Below are positions 26,172-34,626 of a stretch of 64,000 nucleotides of DNA, piece by piece. The stretch covers positions 1,488,001 through 1,552,000 of the forward strand of contig NZ_JAHUZG010000001.1 in assembly GCF_019218285.1 (NCBI RefSeq), in the 5' to 3' direction. The notes beneath the pieces are model-generated. The model was not told the origin of the DNA. It saw only the letters and a program-made list of their open reading frames with translations, and did no database searches. The DNA is from Antarctobacter sediminis. Lineage in GTDB: Bacteria; Pseudomonadota; Alphaproteobacteria; Rhodobacterales; Rhodobacteraceae. Within the stretch, counting starts at the first letter, position 1, and every line of letters starts with the position of its first letter. The translations under genes and the position numbers were made by a program.

Positions 26172-27365
26172 TCACGCCGTCAGACTGCGGACGGCGGCCT
26201 CTGGCGCCCCCACCCCGTGCGGGATCTCCAGCGCGGTCAAACCGGCCTCGACGACGCCGATCAGGCCAAGGATGCCATGCGCATTGACATGGCCCATGTG
26301 ACCAAACCGGAAATAGCCCGACCCGGTCGGATCCTCGGGGTCGCCCACGCGCAAGCCGACGCCCAGGGCAACCCCCGCCTCGTCGCGGCACCAGGCGCGC
26401 AACCGGTCGCCCAGCGGCGCCCCCAGTTCCGCCGCCGTCACCGCATGGGAACGATGCGCCGGATCGGCCACGTTCAACCGGAACGGCCCCTCCTGCGCCC
26501 AGACCTCGCCCGCCGCCCAGACAGCCCGTGCAAGCCGGGCATGGCGCGCCCAGATCGCCTCCATCCCCTCGTCGCGGACCATGTCCAGAGCCGCGCGCAG
26601 TCCATAAAGGTGGTGCGTGGGCGCGGTACCGCCGAAATACTGGTAGAACATCTCCGGTTCGGCGCGCGGCCCCCAATCCCAGTACCGCGAGACCCGCGGC
26701 ATGGCGCGGCGCACCTCGGCGGCGCGGGCGTTGAAAAAGACAAACCCCATGCCCGGCGGCACCATCAGTCCCTTCTGCGACCCGGTGACCATTACGTCGA
26801 CGCCCCAGGCGTCCATGCGGAATTCGTCACAACCAAGCGAGGCGATGCAATCCGCCATCAACAGCGCCGGGTGCCCGACCTCGTCCAACACCGCCCGCAA
26901 CGCGGCAATGTCGGACCTCACCGAAGACGAGGTATCCACATGAACGGCCAGCACCGCCTTGATCCGCTGATCCTTATCCGCCAGCAAGGCGGCACGCAGG
27001 CGTTCGGGATCAATCGGGGTGGTGCGGCCGTGATCGATGATCTGCACCTCGGCACCGATGCCCTGCGCCATTTCAGCCCAGCCATGGCCGAAGGCCCCGG
27101 TCGTGGGCACGAGCACCGCCTCACCCGGGGCGATGCAATTGGACAACGCCGCCTCCCACGTGCCGTGCCCATTGCAGATGTACATGGCCACGTTGCCCTC
27201 GGTCTGAGCCACGTAGCGCAGGTCCGGGACCAGCCCGGCCACCATCTGGTGCAATTCGGGCGCATAGATGTCAGGGGCCGGGCGATGCATCGCCTGAAGC
27301 ACCCGGTCGGGCATCATCGACGGGCCGGGCAAAGCCATATGGGGGCGACCGTGGGACAGTGACAT
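26172..27365 (-). CDS. Class V aminotransferase (alanine/serine-glyoxylate type)
   Basis: 397 residues. Substrate and PLP residues: ICNGHGTWEAALSN near the N-terminus, MADCIASLGCDEFRMD (PLP-ring Asp) and the Schiff-base Lys in VTGSQKGLMVPPGMGFV. The family transfers the amino group of Ala or Ser (or aspartate/phosphonates) to glyoxylate or pyruvate. ATG at 27365 follows AGGAGTCGCC; a longer upstream reading frame is not credible. No C1 or glyoxylate gene nearby, so the physiological pair is open (serine-glyoxylate is the likeliest in a Roseobacter). Confidence 0.88.
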   Translation of the reverse strand: MSLSHGRPHMALPGPSMMPDRVLQAMHRPAPDIYAPELHQMVAGLVPDLRYVAQTEGNVAMYICNGHGTWEAALSNCIAPGEAVLVPTTGAFGHGWAEMAQGIGAEVQIIDHGRTTPIDPERLRAALLADKDQRIKAVLAVHVDTSSSVRSDIAALRAVLDEVGHPALLMADCIASLGCDEFRMDAWGVDVMVTGSQKGLMVPPGMGFVFFNARAAEVRRAMPRVSRYWDWGPRAEPEMFYQYFGGTAPTHHLYGLRAALDMVRDEGMEAIWARHARLARAVWAAGEVWAQEGPFRLNVADPAHRSHAVTAAELGAPLGDRLRAWCRDEAGVALGVGLRVGDPEDPTGSGYFRFGHMGHVNAHGILGLIGVVEAGLTALEIPHGVGAPEAAVRSLTA

Positions 27366-27492
27366 TGGCGACTCCTGCAAAATTCCGCGCGACGTTAGCG
27401 GGCGCCGTCCTGCCGTCAATACGTGCCCTCGCTGGACAGGCCGGAGAATGCCGCGTAAACCGCGCGACTGAACGCTGGAGACCCTTTCGCGC

Positions 27493-28206
27493 ATGCTGGC
27501 AAAACTCTGGAACAGGCTGGACCACGCGGAGCGCAAGCTGCGCCGCTCTTTCGGCACGGATATCTCGACCCCTGCGGCGCGGCGTCGGGCCAAGCTGCAT
27601 TACCACCTGTTCGACCACGCCTTTCTGCGCGTGTTCTGGACCAATTTCTTTCAGATCGCCCCCGGCGTCTATCGGTCGAACCAGCCAACGCACCGCCGGT
27701 TCGAACGCTATGCGGCCATGGGCATCAAGACCGTGGTGAACCTGCGCGGCGAAGACCGTTTCGCGCACTACCTCTTTGAGAAAGAAAGCGTCGAGGCGCT
27801 TGGCATGACATTGGTCAATGCCAAGCTCTGGGCGCGCGAAGCGGCCCCGCGCAAACGGATCGTCGCGGTGATCGACGCCCTGCGCGCGGCGGAAAAGCCG
27901 ATGATGTTCCACTGCAAGTCCGGTGCGGACCGGGCCGGATTCGTCGCGGCCATGTACCTGCTGGTCTTCGAGGGCGCCTCGATCGAAGCGGCCAAGAAAC
28001 AGCTGAGCCTTCGCTATATCCACCTCGATTTCACCAAAACCGGCGTTCAGGACTACATCCTGCGGGTCTTTGAGGCGCGCCAGCAACTGGGTGAGATCGG
28101 CTTTGAACACTGGATCCGCACCGAATATCACGCCAAGACGATCCAGCCCGCATGGGAGGCCCGCCGTCCCGAGATCGACTGCGCGCGGGAGCTGATGGGT
28201 GGCTGA
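27493..28206 (+). CDS. Tyrosine/dual-specificity phosphatase family protein
   Basis: 237 residues. Phosphatase signature HCKSGADRAGFVAA (CX5R: Cys about 145, Arg 151) with upstream VVNLRGED, as in plant/fungal-type DSPs and bacterial inositol or lipid phosphatases. N-terminus is basic and may lie at the membrane (FLRVFWTNFFQIAPGVYRSNQP). It overlaps the following exporter by 8 bp, so the two are made together. A phosphatase acting on a phospholipid or lipid-linked intermediate handled by the exporter is a reasonable guess (inference). Confidence 0.85.
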   Translation: MLAKLWNRLDHAERKLRRSFGTDISTPAARRRAKLHYHLFDHAFLRVFWTNFFQIAPGVYRSNQPTHRRFERYAAMGIKTVVNLRGEDRFAHYLFEKESVEALGMTLVNAKLWAREAAPRKRIVAVIDALRAAEKPMMFHCKSGADRAGFVAAMYLLVFEGASIEAAKKQLSLRYIHLDFTKTGVQDYILRVFEARQQLGEIGFEHWIRTEYHAKTIQPAWEARRPEIDCARELMGG

Positions 28207-29956
28207 TCAACCGGCCCAGCCCCCGCAGACCAAACGCCTGTTCCTCTGGCTGTGGCAGCGTTACCTGAAACGCTACGCCGGGCTGATGGCTCTGGCGATG
28301 ATCTTCATGTCGGTCGAAGGCAGCATGTTCGGACTGCTCAGCTACATGATGAAACCGATGTTCGACGATGTCTTTGTCGGAGGAAACGCGGATGCCCTGG
28401 TCTGGGTCGGTCTGGCGGTGCTTGCGATCTTTGCCGTGAGGGCGGTGGCCAGCGTGGTGCAGAAAGTGCTGCTGACGCGGGTTTCGCAAATGTCGATGGG
28501 CGACATTCGGCAGGACATGCTGGAACACCTGATGCGGCTGGACCCCGGGTTTCACCATGACCATGGTCCCGGATACCTGATCCAGCGGATCGAGGGGGAC
28601 GTGGGTTCGATCGCCAAGGTCTGGAGCACGCTGATCACCGGCGCGGGGCGCGACGTGGTGGCGCTTTTCTCGCTGTTCGGGGTGGCCCTGCTGATCGACT
28701 GGCGCTGGACACTGGTCGCGCTTATCGGTGTGCCGCTGCTGATCTTCCCCTCGGTTCTGCTGCAACGCTTTGTGCGGGGCAATGCGCGCGAGGTCCGTGA
28801 CATCGCCGCGCGCCTGTCCTCACGCCTGAACGAGGTCTTTCACGGCATCACCCCGGTCAAGCTGAACCGGCTCGAACGCTGGATGGCCGGAAAATACCGC
28901 GCCCTGACCCGCAAACGTATTCGCGCAGAAACGCGCTCGGCAGCGGGGCAGGCCTCGCTGCCCGGTTTGATCGACATCATGTCCGGCATCGGCTTTGTCG
29001 GCGTTCTGTATTTCGGCGGCGGAGAGATCCTCGCCGGGGAAAAGACCGTTGGCGATTTCATGGCCTTCTTCACCGCCATCGGGCTGGCCTTTGAACCGCT
29101 GCGCCGTCTGGGCGCGGTATCGGGTGTCTGGCAGGTGGCCGCGGCCTCGATCGAGCGGATCATCGAACTGCTCAGCACCGAACCGGCCCTGCGCGACCCT
29201 GAAAACCCCCTGCCCGCCCCCAAGGGCGTGCCCGGCATCCGGCTGGACAAGGTCAACCTGCGCTTTGGCGATACGCAGGTTCTGCGTGGGCTGAGCTTTG
29301 AGGCCGCACCGGGGCAGACAACCGCCCTGGTGGGGGCCTCGGGGGCGGGGAAATCCACGGTCTTCAACCTCTTGACCCGCATGGCGGATGCGCAATCCGG
29401 GACGGTTGACATCGGTGGCACCGCCGTGACCGCGCTGCGGCTGACGGATCTGCGCGGCATGATTTCCGTCGTCAGCCAAGAGGCACTGCTGTTCGACGAA
29501 ACCCTGCGCGACAATATCGTTCTGGATCGCGAAGTGTCAGAGACCGACCTGACCGCCGCGTTGGAGGCAGCGCATGTCTCGGACTTTCTGCCGCGTCTCG
29601 ACGCCGGTCTGGACACGCAGGTAGGGCCGCGCGGGTCGCGCTTGTCGGGTGGCCAGAGACAGCGTGTGGCCATCGCACGCGCCCTGCTGCGCGACACGCC
29701 CGTCCTGCTGCTGGACGAGGCCACAAGCGCGCTGGACGCCCAGTCCGAGGCCGTCGTTCAGGCCGCGCTGGAAAAACTGTCCGAAGGGCGCACGACTCTG
29801 GTGATCGCGCACCGCCTGTCCACCGTACGCAACGCCGACAAGATCGTGGTGATGGATGCCGGGCGCGTGGTCGAGGAAGGCACTCATGACGCGCTGATCG
29901 CGCAGGACGGCGCCTATGCGGCGCTGTACCGGCTGCAATTCGACAGCGCGGGCTGA
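28199..29956 (+). CDS. ABC exporter, MsbA-like (fused permease and ATPase)
   Basis: 585 residues. Six-helix type IV permease (about 20-320) followed by the nucleotide-binding domain: Walker A VGASGAGKSTV, signature LSGGQRQRVAIARA, Walker B VLLLDEATSALD, H-loop IAHRLS. Closest in general build to MsbA/lipid-A flippase and multidrug half-transporters; works as a homodimer in the inner membrane. Start ATG-equivalent at 28199 (GTG in ATGGGTGGCTGA context) lies within the end of the phosphatase gene. Substrate unproven; the coupled phosphatase and nearby glycosyltransferase hint at an envelope lipid. Confidence 0.9.
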   Translation: MADQPAQPPQTKRLFLWLWQRYLKRYAGLMALAMIFMSVEGSMFGLLSYMMKPMFDDVFVGGNADALVWVGLAVLAIFAVRAVASVVQKVLLTRVSQMSMGDIRQDMLEHLMRLDPGFHHDHGPGYLIQRIEGDVGSIAKVWSTLITGAGRDVVALFSLFGVALLIDWRWTLVALIGVPLLIFPSVLLQRFVRGNAREVRDIAARLSSRLNEVFHGITPVKLNRLERWMAGKYRALTRKRIRAETRSAAGQASLPGLIDIMSGIGFVGVLYFGGGEILAGEKTVGDFMAFFTAIGLAFEPLRRLGAVSGVWQVAAASIERIIELLSTEPALRDPENPLPAPKGVPGIRLDKVNLRFGDTQVLRGLSFEAAPGQTTALVGASGAGKSTVFNLLTRMADAQSGTVDIGGTAVTALRLTDLRGMISVVSQEALLFDETLRDNIVLDREVSETDLTAALEAAHVSDFLPRLDAGLDTQVGPRGSRLSGGQRQRVAIARALLRDTPVLLLDEATSALDAQSEAVVQAALEKLSEGRTTLVIAHRLSTVRNADKIVVMDAGRVVEEGTHDALIAQDGAYAALYRLQFDSAG

Positions 29957-29969
29957 CACCCCTGCCCGG

Positions 29970-30647
29970 CTAGCGGCGATAGCTGCGTGCCAGCGCCTGC
30001 GGATCTGCCCCCGCAAGATAGCGGGCCAGCGTGGTCAGGTTACGTGCCCCGCGCCACAGCCAGCCCTGCCTCTGGTATTTCTCTGCCGATGTCACGGCCA
30101 GCGCGGGCAAGGCGCGCAGGTCGCGCCCCAGCGCACGCGCCAGCGCCACATCCTCCATCAAGGGCAGATCGGGAAAGCCGCCTGCCGCCTCCAGCGTTCC
30201 GCGGTCGATCAACAGGCCCTGATCGCCGTAAGGCAAGTGAAACAGGCGCGAGCGCAGATTAGCCCAGCCTGCTACCCATGCGGGCAACAGGCCCGAGGCA
30301 TCAAAAGCCAGACGGAAATGCCACGCCCCCGGGTCGATCAGCACCGGAAAGACCGCCTGCGTCCATCCTTCGGCCAGCCGGGTGTCGGCGTGCAGGATCA
30401 GAAACCAGTCGCCCTCGGCCGCTGCGATTCCACGCCGGATCTGCGCCCCGCGCGACGGTGTCCCGCTGACGATCCGCGCCCCTGCCTGTTCAGCGATGCG
30501 CAGGGTATCATCCGTAGAGCCGCCATCGCTGATCACAAGTTCGCGGATCAGCCCCTCTTGCAGCCCTTCGCCAAGGCTCCCCAGACAGGTGGGCAGACCC
30601 GAGGCCGCGTTGAACGTGGGTATGACAATGGAAATCGGTGCGCGCAT
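29970..30647 (-). CDS. Family 2 glycosyltransferase (TIGR04283 type)
   Basis: 225 residues. GT-A fold: ISIVIPTFNAASGLPTCL, ELVISDGGSTDDTL, DWFLILHADTRLAEGW (the DxD-like HADT) and GDQGLLIDRGTLEAAGGFPDLPLMEDVALARAL. This matches the short TIGR04283 family. It transfers a sugar from a nucleotide donor to an unknown acceptor at the membrane. It is convergent with the exporter, 13 bp apart, and divergent from ygfZ. Confidence 0.88.
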   Translation of the reverse strand: MRAPISIVIPTFNAASGLPTCLGSLGEGLQEGLIRELVISDGGSTDDTLRIAEQAGARIVSGTPSRGAQIRRGIAAAEGDWFLILHADTRLAEGWTQAVFPVLIDPGAWHFRLAFDASGLLPAWVAGWANLRSRLFHLPYGDQGLLIDRGTLEAAGGFPDLPLMEDVALARALGRDLRALPALAVTSAEKYQRQGWLWRGARNLTTLARYLAGADPQALARSYRR

Positions 30648-30707
30648 GGGCCTGTTCGCAAGTTGCCTAGACGCCTATATGCCCTCGTGAAGGAAAAGGA
30701 AAAGCAA

Positions 30708-31445
30708 ATGGCTGATGAAATGCGTAAGGTTCTGCGGGTGCGCGGCGCCGGGGCGCGCGACTTCCTGCAAGGGTTGGTGACCAATGACGTGGCCGGGCTG
30801 GACAAGGGATTGGTCTATGCCGCGCTGCTGACGCCGCAGGGCAAGTATCTTGCCGATTTCTTCCTCGTGCCTGACGGGCAGGACGTGTTGATTGACCTGC
30901 CAGCGGCGCTGGCACCGTCGATCAAGCAGCGTCTGACCATGTACAAGCTGCGATCGCCGATCGAGATCCAAGACACAGACCTGACGGTCAGCCGGGGCAC
31001 GGGCACGCCGCCCGAGGGCGCGCATGCCGATCCCCGCGATCCGTCGCTGGGCTGGCGCGGCTATGCCGGACAACCGGACCAACCCACGGACTGGGACGCA
31101 CTGCGCGTCGCCGCCTGTGTGCCCGAGGCTGGCGTGGAACTGACCCCGGACAGCTTTATCCTCGAGGCCGGGTTCGACCGGCTGAACGGCGTGGATTTCC
31201 GCAAGGGTTGCTATGTCGGGCAGGAAGTCACCGCGCGGATGAAACACAAGACGGAACTGCGTAAGGGACTGGCCTTGGTCGAGGTTGACGGGACTGCCCC
31301 CGTCGGGACCGAGATCATGGCCGGAGAGAAACCGGCCGGCACGCTATACACCCAATCTGGCGGGCGGGGCATTGCCTACCTCCGGTTCGACCGCGCCAAG
31401 GGCGAGATGACAGCCGGGGATGCCGTGGTGCGCTATAACGGCTGA
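30708..31445 (+). CDS. ygfZ: Folate-binding protein YgfZ (tRNA-modifying/Fe-S cluster factor)
   Basis: 245 residues. Signature KGCYVGQEVTARMKHK (the KGCY-GQE motif with the functional Cys) and N-terminal VLRVRGAGARDFLQGLVTNDV of the aminomethyltransferase fold. YgfZ binds folate and helps assembly or repair of Fe-S enzymes such as MiaB. ATG at 30708 follows AAGGAAAAGG; another ATG at 30720 is possible. Divergent from the glycosyltransferase by 60 bp. Confidence 0.93.
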   Translation: MADEMRKVLRVRGAGARDFLQGLVTNDVAGLDKGLVYAALLTPQGKYLADFFLVPDGQDVLIDLPAALAPSIKQRLTMYKLRSPIEIQDTDLTVSRGTGTPPEGAHADPRDPSLGWRGYAGQPDQPTDWDALRVAACVPEAGVELTPDSFILEAGFDRLNGVDFRKGCYVGQEVTARMKHKTELRKGLALVEVDGTAPVGTEIMAGEKPAGTLYTQSGGRGIAYLRFDRAKGEMTAGDAVVRYNG

Positions 31446-31455
31446 TCTGGCAGCG

Positions 31456-31480
31456 CGGCCGGGCACGCCGCCCCCGGCCG
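31456..31480. terminator. Bidirectional terminator-like hairpin
   Basis: CGGCCGGG (31456-31463) and CCCGGCCG (31473-31480) form an 8-bp stem with a 9-base loop between convergent ygfZ and the GNAT gene. No T-run, so strength is uncertain. Confidence 0.5.
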
Positions 31481-31495
31481 TCCCCCTGCCCCGTC

Positions 31496-31960
31496 CTAAA
31501 GCCGCTTTTCAAAGGTCTGCACGGACAGCTGCGCGCCTGCCCCCTGCATCATCGCCGCGCTGGCCGTATTGAAGGCATGAACGCGGGTGAGCCACCCCTC
31601 ACAGCCCTCTTCGCGGATGTCGTTTTCAAAACGCGCGATCAGCCGCCGTGCCAGCCCGCGATGCCGCCAGATCGGCGCCACGTAGATATGGTCCAGAAGT
31701 GCCATGCGCGCCGGGTGCTCCAGTGCCGAGGCCGGTCGTTCAAGGATCTGCCACAGCAGGTAGGCACGGGCCACGCCTTCGGTTCTGTAGATCAGAGCAC
31801 GGGCGCCGCCCGTCAACCTGTCGGACAAGAAGCTTTCCAGTTCGGGCAAGGCGCCGTCCTTGTGAAAGCGCCCGGGCAGGTCCGTCGCGTGATGCGCATT
31901 CAGCGCAAAAAGCAATTCGGCCAGCGCGGGAATATCGCTGTGACTTGCGGTGTCGATCAT
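31496..31960 (-). CDS. GNAT-family N-acetyltransferase
   Basis: 154 residues. Acetyl-CoA-binding motif A in LLDHIYVAPIWRHRGLARRLIARFENDI (R/Q-x-x-G-x-A variant), followed by HAFNTASAAMMQGAGAQ, characteristic of GNATs. Acceptor unknown. The ATG at 31960 immediately follows the T-run of the efp terminator; the only good ribosome binding site, AGGAGG, is part of that hairpin's 3' arm. Confidence 0.9.
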   Translation of the reverse strand: MIDTASHSDIPALAELLFALNAHHATDLPGRFHKDGALPELESFLSDRLTGGARALIYRTEGVARAYLLWQILERPASALEHPARMALLDHIYVAPIWRHRGLARRLIARFENDIREEGCEGWLTRVHAFNTASAAMMQGAGAQLSVQTFEKRL

Positions 31961-31994
31961 GAAAAAGGCCTCCTGGCGTTGCGCCGGAGGCCTT
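31961..31994 (-). terminator. Rho-independent terminator of efp overlapping the GNAT ribosome binding site
   Basis: On the minus strand AAGGCCTCC-GGCG..CGCC-GGAGGCCTT with TTTTTC next: 13 pairs, one bulge, then a U-run. It ends at the base before the GNAT start codon; AGGAGG in the 3' arm is at Shine-Dalgarno distance from that ATG. Confidence 0.85.
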
Positions 31995-32054
31995 CGATCT
32001 GTCTATAGTGTCACCCCCGGCAAGTTCCGGGGTATGTGCGCGCGGGCCCCGAGG

Positions 32055-32618
32055 TCAGGCGCGCTCCGAATACTCCATGGTTTCGGTGTTCACGACGATC
32101 ATCTCGTCCTGCGCGATGAAGGGCGGAACGGTGATGCGGACGCCGTTGTCGAGAACGGCGGGCTTGAAGCTGTTGGCAGCGGTCTGACCTTTGACAACCG
32201 GCTCGGTCTCGGCGACCTGGCAAGTGACCTTTTGCGGCAGCGTCGCGTTCAGCGCCTCGGCATCGTAGAATTCCACGACGATGGTCATACCGTCCTGAAG
32301 GAAGGGGCGGCGTTCGCCAAGGATGTCGGCAGGCAGTTCGACCTGATCGAAAGTCTCGGTGTCCATGAAGGTCAGCATGCCATCGGTTTCATAAAGAAAC
32401 TGCATGTCCTTCTGTTCCAGACGCACGCGTTCGACCTTGTCGGCGCTGCGGAAACGTTCGTTCAGCTTCGACCCGTTGCGCAGGTTCTTCATCTCGACCT
32501 GGGCAAAAGCGCCGCCCTTGCCGGGCTTCACGTGGTCGACCTTGACCGCGACCCAGAGACCGTCGTTATGCTCCAACACGTTGCCGGGGCGGATTTCGTT
32601 ACCGTTGATCTTGGGCAT
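32055..32618 (-). CDS. efp: Elongation factor P
   Basis: 187 residues, the usual EF-P length. KOW-like domain I with the tip motif [10 protein letters not shown] (Lys34, the residue that is modified in many bacteria), then two OB domains ending [16 protein letters not shown] binds between the P and E sites and relieves stalling at polyproline. The ATG at 32618 ([12 protein letters not shown]) is chosen over a TTG two codons upstream. No epmA/epmB gene is visible in the window. Followed by a strong terminator. Confidence 0.97.
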   Translation of the reverse strand: MPKINGNEIRPGNVLEHNDGLWVAVKVDHVKPGKGGAFAQVEMKNLRNGSKLNERFRSADKVERVRLEQKDMQFLYETDGMLTFMDTETFDQVELPADILGERRPFLQDGMTIVVEFYDAEALNATLPQKVTCQVAETEPVVKGQTAANSFKPAVLDNGVRITVPPFIAQDEMIVVNTETMEYSERA

Positions 32619-32733
32619 GGGCAAAACCTTGTCAAAAGGTTGATGATAAGTTGCCGGTTCCTATATCTGGCCTGTTAGCGACTGGCAAGACAACGTATTT
32701 CGTGCTGCACTTGCAGAAAGTTATGCGCATCTA

Positions 32734-32748
32734 GCATAGGAGCTATGC
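32734..32748. promoter_or_regulatory. Perfect 15-bp palindrome in efp/DUF6280 divergent gap
   Basis: GCATAG-GAG-CTATGC, with a second small palindrome ATGCGCAT a few bases away. The gap of about 215 bp is AT-rich and must contain promoters of both divergent genes. A regulator site is likely, protein unknown. Confidence 0.45.
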
Positions 32749-32833
32749 AAGATCGGGGTATCCGAATCGGAACTAATACGCCATAACCCGCGTTACGCCA
32801 AAAAACACAAGAGCAATAATCAAAGGTCGACAC

Positions 32834-33154
32834 ATGAAGGATTTCGTTGACAGCACCGCTTTCAACGCTGAGCAAGGCAATCGCGCTCGCAAGCTGTTCG
32901 CGGCCGTGGTGCTGGCTGCCCTCGACGATGCAATCGCCGACGACAAGAAATATGGCAATGGTCCGGAGCAGATCGCCCGTTGGGCCCGCTCGCGGGATGG
33001 CCGTGAAGTGCTGTCCTGCGCCGGGATTGACCCCAATGAGCGTGTCGTTTCCGGTCTGATGGAATTTGTTGCCAAGGGTGTTCGGACCTCCGTCGCGCTG
33101 TCGCGCGAGGAAAGCGAACGCCGCCATGCCGCACAGCAGGCCGAAGCGGCCTGA
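32834..33154 (+). CDS. Conserved Rhodobacterales protein (DUF6280 type)
   Basis: 106 residues, helical, no membrane segment: MKDFVDSTAFNAEQGNRARKLF...GPEQIARWARSRDGREVLSCAG. From memory this is a small family kept in most Rhodobacterales, named DUF6280; function unknown. Start at 32834 follows AAAGG. A strong Rho-independent terminator follows the stop, so it is a single-gene unit. The long AT-rich upstream region suggests substantial or regulated expression. Confidence 0.85.
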   Translation: MKDFVDSTAFNAEQGNRARKLFAAVVLAALDDAIADDKKYGNGPEQIARWARSRDGREVLSCAGIDPNERVVSGLMEFVAKGVRTSVALSREESERRHAAQQAEAA

Positions 33155-33177
33155 CCTGACAGAACGACAACTGTGAT

Positions 33178-33207
33178 TGAACGCGCCCCTTCGCGGGCGC
33201 GTTTTTT
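33178..33207 (+). terminator. Rho-independent terminator of the DUF6280 gene
   Basis: ACGCGCCC-CTTCGC-GGGCGCGT followed by TTTTT: an 8-10 bp GC stem with a U-run, 24 bp after the stop. Confidence 0.92.
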
Positions 33208-33263
33208 CATGGGCAAACGATGGGGTGCGGGGGACTGCTAAAACGCGCGCAGCGTCAGGGCCG

Positions 33264-34553
33264 TCAATCGAAATCCTGGCTCATCAGGACGCGATGAATC
33301 TCGCGCCGGACAAGTTTGCGGACATTACGGGTGATCCGTTCACCCAAGGCACCCTGCAACTCGCGCCGGACAATATCAGACACCATGGCCTGCAAGGCCT
33401 CTTCGCTGAGCTCGGCCACCGCCGTCGGCTGTTCGGCCTCTGCAACGGGCAAGCGATCGGCTTCTGCACTCTCGGGCGCTGGCGCGTGATCTTCCCAGTC
33501 AAGCGATTCAGCAGGGGCGACATGGCGCACAAATGCCGGCTTTGGCTCTGTTTCGGCGTCCGGGGCGGCGTCAGGCTCTGGCGCAACGTCGGGGTCTTGA
33601 GCTGTCTCGGAATCCGGACCGATTTGCGGTTCAGGCGCGTCCAGCGGTTCAGATGCGAACTCGGGCTCGGGCTCGGGCAGTTCTGCGTTGGGCAGCGCCT
33701 CGATCTCCTGCGCGACCATGTCCACTGCCGCAGCTTCCGCTGCTGCCGAAATCATCTCTTCCAGACCGCTGATCGGGTCGGCATCTTCGTCCGCTAGACC
33801 ATCGGCCAAAACGGGTTCGTCTGCCTCCGGTGACGGCGACCAGTCTTCGGACTGCCGCTGAAGCATCTGCTCCAGCGTGGCAATCTTTTGTTCCAGCGAG
33901 TCGTCCAAGGCCTCGGCCTCGGGCAAAAGATCCAAAGGCTCGCCGTCTTCGGCCCAATCGTCATAATCAGCGGCCAAACCGGGTTGAGGTGCTGTCGCCT
34001 CGGCCGGATCGAGGATGTCGTTCAGACTGTCCCGCAATGCGGCAATCTGTTCGGCCTCGGCCAAATCCTCTGGCGTTGGATCCTCTGGCAGGGCCTCCGA
34101 GACCTCAGAAGCGCGATCCGCAAGAAACGCCTCCGCGTCCGCGACCTCAGCGGATAGAGGAGCGGCGGGGTCTTCCATCGCGTCCAAAGCGGTTTCCGGG
34201 CCTTCGGCATGGTCCGGATCGTGGCCCTCGGCGATTTGCGTCTGTGGCCAATCATTAACCTCAGGCGCATAGACCGCGGGTGCCGTATCCGCGCCCAGCA
34301 CCAGCGCGTCTTCTACTGGCCCCGCTTCTTCCGGGATCTCTCTGCCGTGCAGGGGCAGAACCGTGGCCGGTTCGTCAGTATGGGGCGGAACAGCGCTTTC
34401 ATCGACCTCGGGAACGCGCAACGCGGGCGACAGGACAAGGCGGTCCGGCGCAGCCGCAGTCGATTCCGATCTTGGTCGCCCTTCCTCGGACACCAAGCGG
34501 CGGATCGAGGACAGCACATCCTCTATTTCGACGTTCGTTACGGGATCTGACAT
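33264..34553 (-). CDS. PopZ-like (DUF2497) pole-organising protein candidate
   Basis: 429 residues, extremely acidic. The N-terminus NVEIEDVLSSIRRLVSEEGR resembles the DUF2497/PopZ helix (EEILASIRRII), followed by about 300 residues rich in Glu, Asp, Pro and Ala with little order. The C-terminal 60 residues are helical and basic (VSDIVRRELQGALGERITRNVRKLVRREIHRVL), like the PopZ oligomerisation region. The order pcm-tolC-this gene matches the popZ neighbourhood of other alphaproteobacteria. PopZ forms a polar matrix anchoring ParB and chromosome origin. The acidic linker is much longer than in Caulobacter. ATG at 34553 after AGGAAC. Confidence 0.7.
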   Translation of the reverse strand: MSDPVTNVEIEDVLSSIRRLVSEEGRPRSESTAAAPDRLVLSPALRVPEVDESAVPPHTDEPATVLPLHGREIPEEAGPVEDALVLGADTAPAVYAPEVNDWPQTQIAEGHDPDHAEGPETALDAMEDPAAPLSAEVADAEAFLADRASEVSEALPEDPTPEDLAEAEQIAALRDSLNDILDPAEATAPQPGLAADYDDWAEDGEPLDLLPEAEALDDSLEQKIATLEQMLQRQSEDWSPSPEADEPVLADGLADEDADPISGLEEMISAAAEAAAVDMVAQEIEALPNAELPEPEPEFASEPLDAPEPQIGPDSETAQDPDVAPEPDAAPDAETEPKPAFVRHVAPAESLDWEDHAPAPESAEADRLPVAEAEQPTAVAELSEEALQAMVSDIVRRELQGALGERITRNVRKLVRREIHRVLMSQDFD

Positions 34554-34626
34554 TGTTCCTGCCACTCTTGCCTCGGGTCAGAGTGTACCCGCAAAGCGGG
34601 GCCCCGCACAACAGACGCAGAAAAAA

